A stretch of DNA of 64,000 nt from Staphylococcus coagulans. GTDB taxonomy: Bacteria; Bacillota; Bacilli; Staphylococcales; Staphylococcaceae. The notes below the pieces were generated by a model that worked only from the letters and a program-made list of their open reading frames with translations, ran no database searches and was not told where the DNA came from. Shown piece after piece: positions 51,318 to 61,393 of the stretch. Position 1 is the first letter of the stretch, and every line of letters begins with the position of its first letter. The DNA lies in contig NZ_PPQN01000024.1 of assembly GCF_002901995.1 (NCBI RefSeq), positions 1 to 64,000 of the forward strand. Reading direction: 5' to 3'. A program made the translations under genes and the position numbers.

Positions 51318-52649
51318 TTATTGCGATTTTCTTGGTACAGGACCTGGTTGTCTCAATTGTAAGACGAAAGCAATAATCGTCGGAACTAACATTAAAATTA
51401 GAATTGGCGTGATGAAAATGGATAATAACAATCCGTGTACGACAATTACGATATACTCTGTAAATAATTTAAAAAATAAAATACTAATCATAAATAATTG
51501 TAAATAATAATATTTACCTCTTAACATTCGCGTTACAGACGTTAAAATAAATAAAATGGCAACAATTAAAAGAAGAAATAGACTAATCCACTCGTATACA
51601 TATTGTGTTTGTGAAAGTTGCCAATCTCCAGATAAAAATAAGGCATTGCGGTTGTTAAATTCTAATAAAATAAAGAACAACAGAATCACACCACAAGCAA
51701 TTGTTACGTAGCCTTTATTTAACCATTTTGGACGTTTTTTTAGAAACGTAGGGATATCATCTTCTTCCAATCTCGCCCATTTAAACCATTTTTCTACAAT
51801 CGTTTCACGCTTAGCGCGTAAGCGTTCGATATCAATACTTCTACGTGTACGATGCGAAATATCATGAGTAAATTCAACTGTACGATCTTGGAAGTCCTTG
51901 AAATGAATTTTAGAGGTGTTCGCAAATTGATACTTCTTACTTCTAGAATATGGATTTTCTTCACCTGTTATTTCTTCTTGCGATACAGGTAGTGAACGAC
52001 GAAGAAATAAGAAATTCCATATTGCCATTTGTCCAATCAACCATAATACGACGAAAAATGTATTGATACTTAAAACATCAATCGGTGCTATTTGACGACT
52101 TTCAATTCTTGTATAAAGTGCCAATTGTGTAATGATATAACAAATGCCATAACTAAAAATAATCCATAAATAATGCTCTTTACGATGTAATGGATTCAGC
52201 TCATCTTTATACGCAATATAACCAATATGAATTAGAAATGGAATAATGAAAACAAATGCAATCCATCCATACACTTGTGACATAAAAATGAGTGTTAAAA
52301 CGAAGAAAATGATTCCAATAAGTAAAAATAAAATAGATATGTCGTAATCAAATCGTGTCGTATTTGTGAGTGTTCGACCTATGAATAGCATTAAAATACC
52401 AAAAAGAAGAATAATAATGCCACTTGCTAGCGGGATATCACCAATATACTTACTCATCACGCGGATAATTTCATTGAAAAAGGCCATAATGAAGTCCCAT
52501 AAATTATCAATCTTAGAAATATGGTGCTTACCATCCTTTAACTCATGAATGAGTGGAATATTTATAAAAATAATCACACTTAATAAAATTGACAGTGCAC
52601 CGATAATATAGCTATAAATGACCTCGGTGTATTTGTTAAACAAAGACAT
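51318..52649 (-). CDS. Polytopic membrane protein, AuxA candidate
   Basis: A 443-residue integral membrane protein: about six helices in residues 10-225, a basic cytoplasmic loop of about 90 residues (YSRSKKYQFANTSKIHFKDF to RPKWLNKGY) and four further helices to the C-terminus. By position next to the RlmI-type gene it corresponds to the S. aureus gene I remember as auxA, an auxiliary factor for lipoteichoic acid stability and beta-lactam tolerance. The identity rests on gene order and topology, not on a motif. It is a single-gene unit. Confidence 0.7.
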   Translation of the reverse strand: MSLFNKYTEVIYSYIIGALSILLSVIIFINIPLIHELKDGKHHISKIDNLWDFIMAFFNEIIRVMSKYIGDIPLASGIIILLFGILMLFIGRTLTNTTRFDYDISILFLLIGIIFFVLTLIFMSQVYGWIAFVFIIPFLIHIGYIAYKDELNPLHRKEHYLWIIFSYGICYIITQLALYTRIESRQIAPIDVLSINTFFVVLWLIGQMAIWNFLFLRRSLPVSQEEITGEENPYSRSKKYQFANTSKIHFKDFQDRTVEFTHDISHRTRRSIDIERLRAKRETIVEKWFKWARLEEDDIPTFLKKRPKWLNKGYVTIACGVILLFFILLEFNNRNALFLSGDWQLSQTQYVYEWISLFLLLIVAILFILTSVTRMLRGKYYYLQLFMISILFFKLFTEYIVIVVHGLLLSIFITPILILMLVPTIIAFVLQLRQPGPVPRKSQ

Positions 52650-53082
52650 CCTCTCACCTCAAAGTTATTATATACGAACTATGAATACCTGTCTGTAAAA
52701 TTAATCAAATTCAGTCTTTAGAATGAGAATTTTCAATACTTAAGTAGCATCAAAATTTTAACTTGATTTCCCCACAATTGCGTACAGCAAGCATCCACGT
52801 ATATACAATTGAAAACTTCAAAAAATACTTGATTGGTTTAGTATACCAAAAGATAGCCAGCACCTTAACCATTTCACTCATGCTTAAAATGACAAACTAA
52901 GCTTCGTATATCGATCAAATTTTAGCACCGCTTCATCAATACGACTCAAATGATTTGAAACGAAAAGCACTTTTTGATACATAAGTTTAAAATATCAAAT
53001 CCCTTGGATGTCTCATCTCCCCCTCATCGCAGCCAAAACAGCATTGATATACATCCTTTAAAATCTTGTTTAAAACAATTAT
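52650..53082. other. Spacer upstream of the small charged-protein gene
   Basis: A 430-base stretch without a clear gene. A 32-codon minus-strand frame (52884-52982) reading YQKVLFVSNHLSRIDEAVLKF resembles the end of an ABC ATPase domain, but is too short to support a call. The stretch also holds the promoter region of the auxA-like gene. Confidence 0.35.
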
Positions 53083-53107
53083 GTTTAGACTTTTTCAATA
53101 TGGGTTA
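53083..53107 (+). promoter_or_regulatory. Sigma-B-like promoter
   Basis: GTTTAG (53083-53088), a 13-base spacer and GGGTTA (53102-53107) closely fit the staphylococcal sigma-B consensus GTTTAA-N12-15-GGGTAT. Transcription would start near 53115, about 32 bases before the small gene. Confidence 0.6.
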
Positions 53108-53146
53108 TGTATTATTATAGCTTTAAACAAAAGGGAGGCGTTTTAA

Positions 53147-53278
53147 ATGTCTGAAAAAGATATTAAAAAAGCTGCAGAACAAGCAAAAGATAAAGAGCAA
53201 GAATTAAAAGATAAAAAAGAAGATGCTAAAGAAGGCGCTGAAAAAACAAAAGACGATATTCAAAAAACTTTTGAATAA
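53147..53278 (+). CDS. Small highly charged protein, probable stress protein
   Basis: A 43-residue protein, MSEKDIKKAAEQAKDKEQ followed by further Lys/Glu/Asp repeats and ending KTFE. It is wholly hydrophilic, with Ala/Lys/Glu heptad-like spacing, and is likely a disordered or amphipathic helix, resembling CsbD- or LEA-type stress proteins in composition. A strong AAGGGAGG precedes the ATG, and a sigma-B-like promoter lies upstream. I know no specific function. Confidence 0.75.
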   Translation: MSEKDIKKAAEQAKDKEQELKDKKEDAKEGAEKTKDDIQKTFE

Positions 53279-53322
53279 TGCGATCTTTTTATTTGAAAGC
53301 TGTGCATTTATAGAAGTTTAAC

Positions 53323-53360
53323 AAGGGATAGGACGTTAACATGTTCTAATCCCTTCTTTT
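53323..53360 (+). terminator. Terminator of the small charged-protein gene
   Basis: AAGGGAT (53323-53329) pairs with ATCCCTT (53349-53355), with an inner GGAC/GTTC-like pairing, followed by CTTTTATAT. Confidence 0.75.
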
Positions 53361-53447
53361 ATATATAACATCTAATTAGGTATATCATTCAAAGCATAAT
53401 ATTGAAATTGTCGGCCACCTCACCATTAAAAAGAATGTTGAAGAGTG

Positions 53448-53476
53448 TTGACTTTTGAATGGGCTAGGTGTACATT
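53448..53476 (+). promoter_or_regulatory. Promoter of the TPP riboswitch and ykoEDC
   Basis: TTGACT (53448-53453), exactly 17 bases, TACATT (53471-53476). The start near 53483 lies just ahead of the riboswitch. Confidence 0.7.
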
Positions 53477-53496
53477 GACATTAACAATTAAATACG

Positions 53497-53584
53497 CACG
53501 CACTAGGGGTGTGAAAGCTGAGATGAGGATAAGCCTCGAACCCTTTGAACCTGAACTAGATGATACTAGCGTAGGAAAGTGTTT
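53497..53584 (+). promoter_or_regulatory. TPP riboswitch (thi-box)
   Basis: The conserved TPP aptamer is complete: CACTAGGGGTG, the pyrimidine-sensing GCTGAGATGA (53517-53526), ACCCTTTGAACCTGA (53540-53554) and the closing GATACTAGCGTAGGAAAGTG (53562-53581), whose end pairs with CACT at 53501. It senses thiamine diphosphate and controls the ykoEDC transporter. Confidence 0.97.
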
Positions 53585-53670
53585 CATTTATAATGGATAC
53601 GCCTTGTTATAGGAGAAAAGCGCATGCTTCAATTAAGATGACTTGTATCCCATATAAATTATCACAGCAT

Positions 53671-53710
53671 ATACGTCTGTCTCTAGTGTAAGAGATATGC
53701 GTATTTTTTT
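53671..53710 (+). terminator. Riboswitch-controlled terminator
   Basis: ATACGTCTGTCTCT (53671-53684) pairs with AGAGATATGCGTAT (53691-53704), followed by seven T. The segment ATACGC (53597-53602), just after the aptamer, is complementary to GCGTAT (53699-53704) and could form the competing antiterminator when TPP is absent. Confidence 0.85.
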
Positions 53711-53729
53711 AATTTTGGGAGGTATACAA

Positions 53730-54305
53730 ATGAAGAAAGGTTTAACATTATCAGATATTCTAGTCACTGTATTGGTTTCAGTCATTTTTGCAGTGATTTA
53801 TAATTTATGGTGGATTGTGAATAATACAGTTCAACCTTTAGGGTTACATTTAGATCAACTTATGTATGGTATGTGGTTTAGTGCCGCTGTTGTCGCATAT
53901 CTTATCATTCCAAAAATGGGGATTGCGCTTTTAGCTGAATTTGCTGCAGGTGCTGGGGAAACGATTCTCATGGGACGTTTTGATATTCCTACTATTATTT
54001 ATGCATTGCTACAAGGTCTTGCTTGTGAGATTGTATTTGCTATTTTCAGATATAAATCTCGTGCATTAATGGTAGCTGTACTTGCGGGTATGGCAGCAGC
54101 AATCATTAGTTTACCGATTGACTGGTATTATGGTTACTTAAATGAAGTTGCCACTTGGAATCTTATTTTACTCATTTCATTCCGTGTTATCAGTGGTGCA
54201 GTCTTAGCGGGTGTATTCCCTTATATTTTAGTCAAAGCCCTGGATCAGACTGGTGTCACTAAACTATTTCGACCTGCATCAAAAGATGATTATGATACAT
54301 TGTAA
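53730..54305 (+). CDS. ykoE: YkoE, substrate-binding subunit of thiamine-precursor ECF transporter
   Basis: A 191-residue membrane protein (S component) with five or six helices, beginning MKKGLTLSDILVTVLVSVIFAVIYNLWW. The YkoE family imports thiamine or its hydroxymethylpyrimidine precursor with YkoD and YkoC. I chose the ATG at 53730 behind GGGAGG, downstream of the riboswitch terminator. The TPP riboswitch directly supports a thiamine-related substrate. Confidence 0.92.
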   Translation: MKKGLTLSDILVTVLVSVIFAVIYNLWWIVNNTVQPLGLHLDQLMYGMWFSAAVVAYLIIPKMGIALLAEFAAGAGETILMGRFDIPTIIYALLQGLACEIVFAIFRYKSRALMVAVLAGMAAAIISLPIDWYYGYLNEVATWNLILLISFRVISGAVLAGVFPYILVKALDQTGVTKLFRPASKDDYDTL

Positions 54306-54317
54306 GGTGGCTTTATT

Positions 54318-55724
54318 GTGCTAAAAGTTAAAAATCTACGCTTAAAATATCCGAGCGCACCCTATAAAATTTTTGATGGTATCGATATTGAAATAAAAGA
54401 TAAAGAAAAAGTACTTTTACTTGGCCCTTCAGGTTCAGGTAAAAGTACTTTACTCAATGTTTTAAGTGGTATCGTACCGAATTTAATTGATTTACCTATG
54501 AAATATGATGAATTGGAAATTGCTGAGCATTCAGGCGTTATTTTCCAAGATCCTGATTCACAATTTTGCATGCCACAAGTGAATGAGGAGCTTGCTTTCA
54601 TTTTAGAAAATCAGCAAGTCCCCCGTCATGAAATGGATGCACAAATTCAATGGGCTTTAAAACAAGTGGGCCTTGATATTAATCCTAAACAATTGATCCA
54701 TCATCTTAGCGGTGGGATGAAACAGAAGTTAGCCATTGCTGGCACTTTATTACAACGTGCAGATACTTTATTTTTAGATGAGCCCACAGCAATGCTTGAT
54801 ACAGAAGCTACTGAAAATTTATGGACCTTGTTGAAAACGCTATGGCAAGACCAAACGGTATTAATTGTTGAACATAAAGTGGCACATATTTGGGACTATG
54901 TTGATCGTGTCATTTTAATGAATCATCAAGGTGAAATCATTCAACAGGGTACGCCAAGCGATATTATGAAAAATTATGAATCTCTACTCACTGAATTTGG
55001 CGTATGGCACCCTAAAGCATGGTCGCATGCACCTGAACCGCAAAAAGCATCCTTTTCTGAGGAGACATCATTATTTGAATTGGCGTTTCATCAAGGGGCT
55101 GTCCAAAGAAATCGTCAAACTTTATATGAAGTAGAAGACTTGTCCATTCGTTCTGGAGAGTGGATAACTTTAACTGGGAAAAATGGAACAGGCAAAACGA
55201 CGCTATTAGAATCAATCATGCAGTTGATTCGTTATAAAGGCAAGATGACTTTCAATGGCCAAAAACTCACTAAAATTAAAGATGCTGCGCAACACATGTA
55301 TCTGGTTTATCAAAATCCGGAGCTACAATTTATTCAAAATAGTGTATACGATGAAATCTATATTAATTACCACCATATGGATTCTAAAAATGCCAAATCT
55401 CGCACGTCTGAGATGCTCGCACTTCTTGATTTAGAGCATGTCTCACAGCAACATCCTTTTGAACTCTCAATGGGACAGAAAAGACGTTTAAGCGTGGCAA
55501 CAGCTTTAAGTACTGAAGCAGATATCATTCTCTTAGATGAGCCTACATTTGGTTTGGATAGTCACAATACATTTAAACTTATTGAATTGTTTCAAAAACG
55601 TGTCGCTCAAGGACAAACGATTTTAATGGTAACCCATGACCCACATATTATTCAACGTTATCCATCAAGACGTTTAGAAGTTAGAGACAATCAATTGCAT
55701 GAAGTCGAGGTGGTGAGTGAATGA
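54318..55724 (+). CDS. ykoD: YkoD, double ATPase of the ECF transporter
   Basis: A 468-residue protein with two fused ABC ATPase domains. Domain 1 (1-225) has Walker A GPSGSGKST (36-44), LSGGMKQKLAIAG and LFLDEPTAMLD. Domain 2 (about 265-468) has GKNGTGKTT, the variant signature LSMGQKRRLSVA and ILLDEPTFGLD. It starts with GTG at 54318; AAGGTGG lies inside the end of ykoE. The two domains together power YkoE-mediated uptake through the YkoC coupling protein. Confidence 0.94.
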   Translation: MLKVKNLRLKYPSAPYKIFDGIDIEIKDKEKVLLLGPSGSGKSTLLNVLSGIVPNLIDLPMKYDELEIAEHSGVIFQDPDSQFCMPQVNEELAFILENQQVPRHEMDAQIQWALKQVGLDINPKQLIHHLSGGMKQKLAIAGTLLQRADTLFLDEPTAMLDTEATENLWTLLKTLWQDQTVLIVEHKVAHIWDYVDRVILMNHQGEIIQQGTPSDIMKNYESLLTEFGVWHPKAWSHAPEPQKASFSEETSLFELAFHQGAVQRNRQTLYEVEDLSIRSGEWITLTGKNGTGKTTLLESIMQLIRYKGKMTFNGQKLTKIKDAAQHMYLVYQNPELQFIQNSVYDEIYINYHHMDSKNAKSRTSEMLALLDLEHVSQQHPFELSMGQKRRLSVATALSTEADIILLDEPTFGLDSHNTFKLIELFQKRVAQGQTILMVTHDPHIIQRYPSRRLEVRDNQLHEVEVVSE

Positions 55725-56512
55725 TAGAGTCATGGAAAATACGCAATACGTTTATGGATCAAGTGAACATTGTAACGAAGTTATTTTTAGGCATCGCATT
55801 ATTCTTTTTCATCATTTTTATTCATAATTTTGATTTTATGATTTACCTCGCCACAATTATGTTTATATTTATGTGGCTTGTTAGTGGAACTAAATGGAAA
55901 GTTGTTTTAACCTTTGCGCTTATTGCGACATTTTTTGCGCTGACCTCATCTCTTTTTATGATTTTTTATGGACATGGGAAGCACGTCTTATTTTCGTTTG
56001 GTTTCGTTAAAATAAGTACTGAAAGTTTAGTCAGAGGTCTTCACCTCTCTTTTCGAACAATGACAATCAGTTATTTTGGCTTGTCTATAGCATTCACTTC
56101 GCAAGTCATTATGATTTTTTATAGTTTTATGCAACATCTAAAAGTCAAACCTAAAGTTGCATATGCATTTATGGCTGCGTTTCGTATGATTCCTTTAATG
56201 ATTGATGCTTTATTCCAATTAAGAAATTCATTAAAGATGCGCTACCAAATGATCGATAATCAAAATTATTCAGGCTTTAAACGATTGAAACATTTACTCA
56301 TTCCTTTATTAAGTCAAAATATCCGAAAAGCACATCGCCTTTCAGTAGCAATGGAGAAAAAAGGCTTTAAAGATGGGCCCCGCACATATTACTATCATGT
56401 GCCGTTCAGCTATAGAGATATCATTTTAATCATCGTTACATTAGGTATTGTAATGCTGTCTTTCATATTAGCAGGTACAATGCCATTAACTGGAATTACA
56501 GATGCGCGCTAA
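55721..56512 (+). CDS. ykoC: YkoC, coupling (T) component of the ECF transporter
   Basis: A 263-residue CbiQ/EcfT-type membrane protein. Four to six helices are followed by the two cytoplasmic coupling helices ending near KAHRLSVAMEKKGFKDGPRTYY, where the Ala-Arg-Gly-type motif of T components appears in altered form (MEKKGF). It overlaps the ykoD stop in ATGA. It completes the operon. Confidence 0.9.
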   Translation: MIESWKIRNTFMDQVNIVTKLFLGIALFFFIIFIHNFDFMIYLATIMFIFMWLVSGTKWKVVLTFALIATFFALTSSLFMIFYGHGKHVLFSFGFVKISTESLVRGLHLSFRTMTISYFGLSIAFTSQVIMIFYSFMQHLKVKPKVAYAFMAAFRMIPLMIDALFQLRNSLKMRYQMIDNQNYSGFKRLKHLLIPLLSQNIRKAHRLSVAMEKKGFKDGPRTYYYHVPFSYRDIILIIVTLGIVMLSFILAGTMPLTGITDAR

Positions 56513-56513
56513 C

Positions 56514-56823
56514 ACGAGTCATGCATCTGTTGCGTTTTCATGATCTCGATGATATGAAAAGGCATCGTACAGATTTCCTTTTAATCCCGTTTATAATTCC
56601 ATCTGCAAAGGAAATCGGCACGTCACTTTAATCATAAAAAACACTGTGATAAAGTGACGAACCATCGATGATGTAAGGCATATTCCCATACAATGCCTTA
56701 CCTTTGGCAGAGTAGACGTATATTGACGAAAGTTTGTTATAAAGCTTACGCGCAATATCGTCTGCTTATGTCGCTTTTTTATATGAGTATTTTTTTGCAC
56801 TCTGTCGAATCGGATAGTTACGC
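56514..56823. repeat. Chain of inverted repeats between ykoC and purD
   Basis: Four good inverted repeats follow each other: GATTTCCTTT/AAAGGAAATC (56572-56616), CGTCACTTTAATCA/TGATAAAGTGACG (about 56620-56660), GTAAGGCAT/ATGCCTTAC (56673-56701) and AGACGTATATTG/CAATATCGTCT (56714-56763, one bulge). A fifth, with T run, follows at 56824. No open reading frame explains them. They may be one structured RNA or several mRNA 3'-end hairpins. Confidence 0.5.
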
Positions 56824-56866
56824 AAAAAAGACGTTAAGCCGCATAACATGGCTTAACCTCTTTTTT
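56824..56866. terminator. Two-way terminator downstream of ykoEDC
   Basis: GTTAAGCC (56833-56840) pairs with GGCTTAAC (56850-56857), flanked by AAAAAAG and CTCTTTTTT so that both strands end in T runs. Confidence 0.85.
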
Positions 56867-56931
56867 GGATGAGCTACAATATGAGACGCAATACTCAATC
56901 ACACATAGATACCCTTTCTTCTAATATAAGA

Positions 56932-56981
56932 AAATACAACCTCCTCGATTGACGAACGACGTAATTGAGGAGGTTGTATTT
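56932..56981 (-). terminator. Terminator of the purine operon
   Basis: AAATACAACCTCCTCGATT pairs with AATTGAGGAGGTTGTATTT (one G-U) around a 12-base loop, 55 bases past the purD stop. On the minus strand TTTTCTTAT follows. Confidence 0.9.
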
Positions 56982-57036
56982 CTGTTTCAATTTCTATCAT
57001 TGAATTGATGACGTTTCTTCATGTAAAGTTTATCAA

Positions 57037-58278
57037 TTATGACAATGCTTTATTTGCAATATCATTTCGATAAAATAAGGCATCACTTTCTATTTGAGCT
57101 ACACGTTGATACGCTTGCGCCTGAGCTGATTCAATTGTTGTGCCTTCACCGATTGCTAAAATCACACGGCCACCAGAAGTCACATATTGATTATTTTCAT
57201 ATTTTAATCCACTTACAAAATAATGGTCTAAATCATTTTCAAACCCTGCAACAGCTAAACCTTTATCATAGTCACCTGGGTACCCTTTTGAAGCAAGCAT
57301 CACGCCGACTACAGCATTTTCTTTCCATTTCATTTCAATAGGTTGCTTTTCATCTAACGCAATGATATGTGCCATAAGGTCACTTTCTAAGCGTGTTAAT
57401 AAAACTTGTGCTTCGGGATCACCAAAGCGTGCATTAAATTCTATGACTTTAGGACCTTCTTTCGTTAAAATCGCGCCAATATATAATAGACCAAAGAAGT
57501 CATAACCTTCTGCCTGCATCGCTTTTGCAATAGGCTGAGCAATCTTTTCATTAGCTTCTTTTAAAACTTGGTCACTGATATGTGGAACTGGGCAATAAGC
57601 ACCCATTCCGCCCGTATTAGGACCTTGATCTTGATCGAAAGCCCGTTTATGATCTTGCGCAATCGTATCAAAAGGTACGGCATAGTCACCATTAACAAAT
57701 GTCATGAGTGAAAACTCTTCACCTTCTAAAAACTGTTCAAAAACCACTTTGCTTTCTTTTTCAGGATATAAAATATCAACTGCTTCTTGCGCTTGCTCAC
57801 GCGTTTCTGCAATAATTACGCCTTTACCAGCTGCTAAACCATCTTTTTTCAAGACCACTGGCAATTCACATGTTTCAATGTAAGCTAAAGCTTCCTCTTT
57901 ATTATTAATTTCACGATAATCTGCTGTTGGGATATCATATTTTTCCATAAGACGCTTAGCAAAAGATTTTGATCCTTCGATTTGTGCAGCATCTTGATTA
58001 GGGCCAAATACTTTGATTTTTTCCGCTCTTAATAAGTCAGCTAATCCCCCAGTTAAAGGTTGCTCTGGTCCAATGATTACCCACTCTACTTGATGATCTT
58101 TTGCAAATTCAACAATGCGATCGTGTTCCGTTTCAGCAATTTCTGAATGCACTTCGGCTACATGATTCATTGCAACATTTCCTGGAATTGCAAAAACTTT
58201 CGAAACGAGCTGAGATTGATTTAATTTGTGTGCAAGTGCGTGTTCACGACCGCCACCACCAACGACCAATACATTCAT
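57037..58278 (-). CDS. purD: Phosphoribosylamine-glycine ligase (GARS)
   Basis: PurD joins glycine to phosphoribosylamine, step 2 of purine synthesis. The 413 residues show the N-terminal [15 protein letters not shown], the ATP-grasp stretch [33 protein letters not shown] and [15 protein letters not shown]. It is the last gene of the pur operon, 19 bases after purH, and is followed by the operon terminator. Confidence 0.98.
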   Translation of the reverse strand: MNVLVVGGGGREHALAHKLNQSQLVSKVFAIPGNVAMNHVAEVHSEIAETEHDRIVEFAKDHQVEWVIIGPEQPLTGGLADLLRAEKIKVFGPNQDAAQIEGSKSFAKRLMEKYDIPTADYREINNKEEALAYIETCELPVVLKKDGLAAGKGVIIAETREQAQEAVDILYPEKESKVVFEQFLEGEEFSLMTFVNGDYAVPFDTIAQDHKRAFDQDQGPNTGGMGAYCPVPHISDQVLKEANEKIAQPIAKAMQAEGYDFFGLLYIGAILTKEGPKVIEFNARFGDPEAQVLLTRLESDLMAHIIALDEKQPIEMKWKENAVVGVMLASKGYPGDYDKGLAVAGFENDLDHYFVSGLKYENNQYVTSGGRVILAIGEGTTIESAQAQAYQRVAQIESDALFYRNDIANKALS

Positions 58279-58297
58279 AGTATGCGTTCCTCCTTCA

Positions 58298-59776
58298 TTA
58301 ATGTTTGAAATGGCGCATGCCTGTAGTTACCATAGCGATACCATATTGATTCGCCATATCGATTGAATCTTGATCTTTAATAGAACCCCCTGGTTGTATA
58401 ATGGCTTTAATACCTGCTTTTGCAGCAGTTTCAACTGTATCACTCATAGGGAAGAAACCATCTGACGCTAATACGACTTGATCGTTCATTTCGATTGCAC
58501 GCTCAATAGCAATTTTAGCAGAACCGACACGATTCATTTGTCCCGCGCCAATACCTACTGTTTGTTTGTCATTAGCTAATACAATCGCATTACTTTTCAC
58601 TGACTTAACAACTTGCCAACCTAACAATAATGCGTTCCATTGCTCTTCTGTTGGTTTCGCTTCTGTCACAACGGTCATGTTTTCTTTTTTAACATCGAAG
58701 TGATCTTTATCTTGAACAAGATAGCCACCTGAAACAGAGACAAATTCAACTTCATCTTTTTCTTCAGACATTTCAATTTCAAGTAATCGGATGTTTTTCT
58801 TTTGTTGTAACACGTCTAGCGCCTCTTTTTCAAATTTTGGCGCAATCACAACTTCTAAGAAAATAGAATGTAAATCTTCAGCAAGCGCTTTTGTAACTGG
58901 ACGATTTAATGCAACGATACCACCAAAAATAGATTGACTGTCTGCTTCATATGCATGTTGATACGCTTGATGAATGTCTGAAGCAATACCTACACCACAT
59001 GGGTTCATATGCTTAACCGCAACTGCAGTTGGTAAATCGAATTTTTTAACAAGTGTTAATGCTGCATCAGCATCTTTAATATTGTTATAGCTCAATTGCT
59101 TACCATGCAGTTGTTTTGCACCTGCAATTGTATTCGGAGCTGATGATGTACGAACAAATGACGCAGACTGTTGCGGATTTTCACCATAACGTAAAGTTTC
59201 TTTATTGTCACTGAAAAATTCAACAATCGCTTGGTCATATTCAAATGTATGATTAAAAACTTTAATCATTAATGACTTTCTATAAGCTTCATCTAAAGTC
59301 CCATTTTGAATACGCTCAATCACTGTGTCATAATCAGTTGGATCCACAATCGTTGTAACATGTTTAAAGTTTTTCGCAGCAGCTCTTAACATTGTCGGCC
59401 CACCGATATCGATGTTTTCTATTGCGTCCATTTCTGTCACATCTGGATTTTTAACTGTCTCTTTAAATGGATATAAATTAACAACCACCATATCAATTAA
59501 ATCAATATTTTGTTTTTTTAATTGTTCTAAATGCTCCGGTTTATCTCTATCAGCGAGAATACCGCCATGAACAGCTGGGTGAAGTGTTTTAACACGTCCA
59601 TCCATTATTTCCTCAAACTGTGTTAATTCAGACACTGATGCCACTTTCACTCCTGCTTCATCAATTGCACGATATGTGCCACCTGTTGAATATAATGCAT
59701 AACCTGCATCGACTAATGATTTGGCAAATTTAACAATACCTGTTTTATCAGAAACACTCAAAATTGCTTTTTTCAT
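58298..59776 (-). CDS. purH: AICAR transformylase / IMP cyclohydrolase
   Basis: This bifunctional enzyme carries out the last two steps to IMP. The 492 residues contain the N-terminal MGS-like cyclohydrolase (1-about 190; [29 protein letters not shown] in the form [16 protein letters not shown]) and the C-terminal transformylase ([42 protein letters not shown]). It lies 16 bases after purN in the operon. Confidence 0.98.
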   Translation of the reverse strand: MKKAILSVSDKTGIVKFAKSLVDAGYALYSTGGTYRAIDEAGVKVASVSELTQFEEIMDGRVKTLHPAVHGGILADRDKPEHLEQLKKQNIDLIDMVVVNLYPFKETVKNPDVTEMDAIENIDIGGPTMLRAAAKNFKHVTTIVDPTDYDTVIERIQNGTLDEAYRKSLMIKVFNHTFEYDQAIVEFFSDNKETLRYGENPQQSASFVRTSSAPNTIAGAKQLHGKQLSYNNIKDADAALTLVKKFDLPTAVAVKHMNPCGVGIASDIHQAYQHAYEADSQSIFGGIVALNRPVTKALAEDLHSIFLEVVIAPKFEKEALDVLQQKKNIRLLEIEMSEEKDEVEFVSVSGGYLVQDKDHFDVKKENMTVVTEAKPTEEQWNALLLGWQVVKSVKSNAIVLANDKQTVGIGAGQMNRVGSAKIAIERAIEMNDQVVLASDGFFPMSDTVETAAKAGIKAIIQPGGSIKDQDSIDMANQYGIAMVTTGMRHFKH

Positions 59777-59792
59777 GGTTTAATTTAACTCC

Positions 59793-60359
59793 TTATTGAA
59801 TAATCTTCTTTATAACGGCTGGATATAATTCATATTCTAATGCTTTAATACGTTGTTCTAATGTAGATATCGTATCATCCTTATAAATCGGGCATGTACG
59901 TTGTTCAATAATTTGTCCAGTGTCCATGCCTGCATCAACATAATGTACGGTTGAACCTGTTTTGTCATCACCACTATTTAATGCTTGTCCGACTGCGTTT
60001 TTACCTTTATATTTCGGTAATAATGAAGGATGAATATTAATCATACGACCTTCATATGCTGATAATAACGTTTCACCAATGAGTCGCATATAACCCGCTA
60101 AAACAATCCATTCTGCTTGTTCAGCTTTCAAATGCTTAAGCACATCCGCTTCATACGCTGCTTTATTTTCATACGTTTTAGGTACAAAAGCATGAACGGG
60201 TATTTCATGTTGTTGCGCCAGTGCGATACACGCGGCTTCTGGTTGATCTGTATATAGCGCTGTCACTTCTATATTTTGCAATTCACCTTCACGAATGCGT
60301 GTCATAATATTATCGAAATTCGTTCCTGAGCCTGAAGCAAAAATCGCAATTTTAATCAC
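59793..60359 (-). CDS. purN: GAR formyltransferase (folate-dependent)
   Basis: PurN transfers formyl from 10-formyl-THF to GAR. The 188 residues show [25 protein letters not shown], the active-site [21 protein letters not shown] and [17 protein letters not shown] with its catalytic His and Asp. The start overlaps the end of purM by 4 bases. Confidence 0.97.
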   Translation of the reverse strand: MIKIAIFASGSGTNFDNIMTRIREGELQNIEVTALYTDQPEAACIALAQQHEIPVHAFVPKTYENKAAYEADVLKHLKAEQAEWIVLAGYMRLIGETLLSAYEGRMINIHPSLLPKYKGKNAVGQALNSGDDKTGSTVHYVDAGMDTGQIIEQRTCPIYKDDTISTLEQRIKALEYELYPAVIKKIIQ

Positions 60360-61390
60360 AATGCCGCCTCCGTTAAGCGAATGGCTTCATCTTCTTCAGT
60401 AATTGTACCTATTGTGTAAGATTGAACATCCGCTGCTTTTAAAATTTGATGCACTTTTGTTTCATCTTCAGGTCGAACAATAAGTGTAAAACCGATGCCC
60501 ATATTAAAGATGTGATACATTTCATCACTATCAACTTGTGCTTCTTGTTGTAACCATTCAAATATTTTAGGTGTTGGGAAAGATTCTGTATTAACAACTG
60601 CCGTTTTACCTTGTGGAAGTGCTCTAGGAATATTTTCATAGAAGCCACCCCCTGTAATATGTGTCATCGCTTTAATTTGTACTTGTGATTTCACCTCAAG
60701 TACAGGTTTAACATATAGTGCAGTCGGTGTTAAAAATACATCTAAGTAGCTTTTCCCTGCTTCAAATTCATCTTCGACATTAATGCCAGATTGTGTAATT
60801 AAGCGACGTACTAAACTATAACCGTTAGAGTGAATACCATTGGATGCAAGCCCAATGATGACATCTCCTTTTTCAACTTTTGAACCATCGATATAATCTT
60901 CCTTTTCAACAGCACCTACAGCAAAACCAGCAACATCATATTCACCTTCGTGATACATTTCACCCATCTCAGCCGTTTCGCCACCGATTAATGCTGTATT
61001 TGTAGCAACACAACCATCACTAATTCCTTTGACAATTTGCTCGATGACTTCAGGTACGACCTTATTTGTAGCAATGTAATCTAAGAAGTATAATGGCTCT
61101 GCACCAGTCGTTAAAATGTCATTGACACACATGGCTACTGCATCAATACCGATGCTGTCATGTTGATTATAGTCAATCGCAAGTTTTAATTTTGTACCGA
61201 CTCCATCTGTACCTGATACGAGCACAGGCGCTTTCATATTCAGTTGTGATAAATCAAAAGTTGCACCAAAGCCACCTAATCCGCCGAGTACTTCTTTACG
61301 CATTGTTCTTTCAACATGACTGGACATACGTTTGACCGCTTCATAACCTGCTTCAATGTCCACCCCAGCTTTTTTATACGATTCAGCCAT
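60356..61390 (-). CDS. purM: AIR synthetase (FGAM cyclo-ligase)
   Basis: PurM closes FGAM to aminoimidazole ribonucleotide using ATP. The 344 residues begin [19 protein letters not shown] and show [37 protein letters not shown] and the C-terminal [11 protein letters not shown]. It lies 3 bases after purF. Confidence 0.98.
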   Translation of the reverse strand: MAESYKKAGVDIEAGYEAVKRMSSHVERTMRKEVLGGLGGFGATFDLSQLNMKAPVLVSGTDGVGTKLKLAIDYNQHDSIGIDAVAMCVNDILTTGAEPLYFLDYIATNKVVPEVIEQIVKGISDGCVATNTALIGGETAEMGEMYHEGEYDVAGFAVGAVEKEDYIDGSKVEKGDVIIGLASNGIHSNGYSLVRRLITQSGINVEDEFEAGKSYLDVFLTPTALYVKPVLEVKSQVQIKAMTHITGGGFYENIPRALPQGKTAVVNTESFPTPKIFEWLQQEAQVDSDEMYHIFNMGIGFTLIVRPEDETKVHQILKAADVQSYTIGTITEEDEAIRLTEAAL

Positions 61391-61393
61391 TTA

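Noticed and set aside
52884-52982. Minus-strand 32-codon frame resembling an ABC ATPase end (KVLFVSNHLSRIDEAV)
   Set aside because: It is too short, without ribosome binding site or neighbouring homologous segments in the other frames; the resemblance may be chance.
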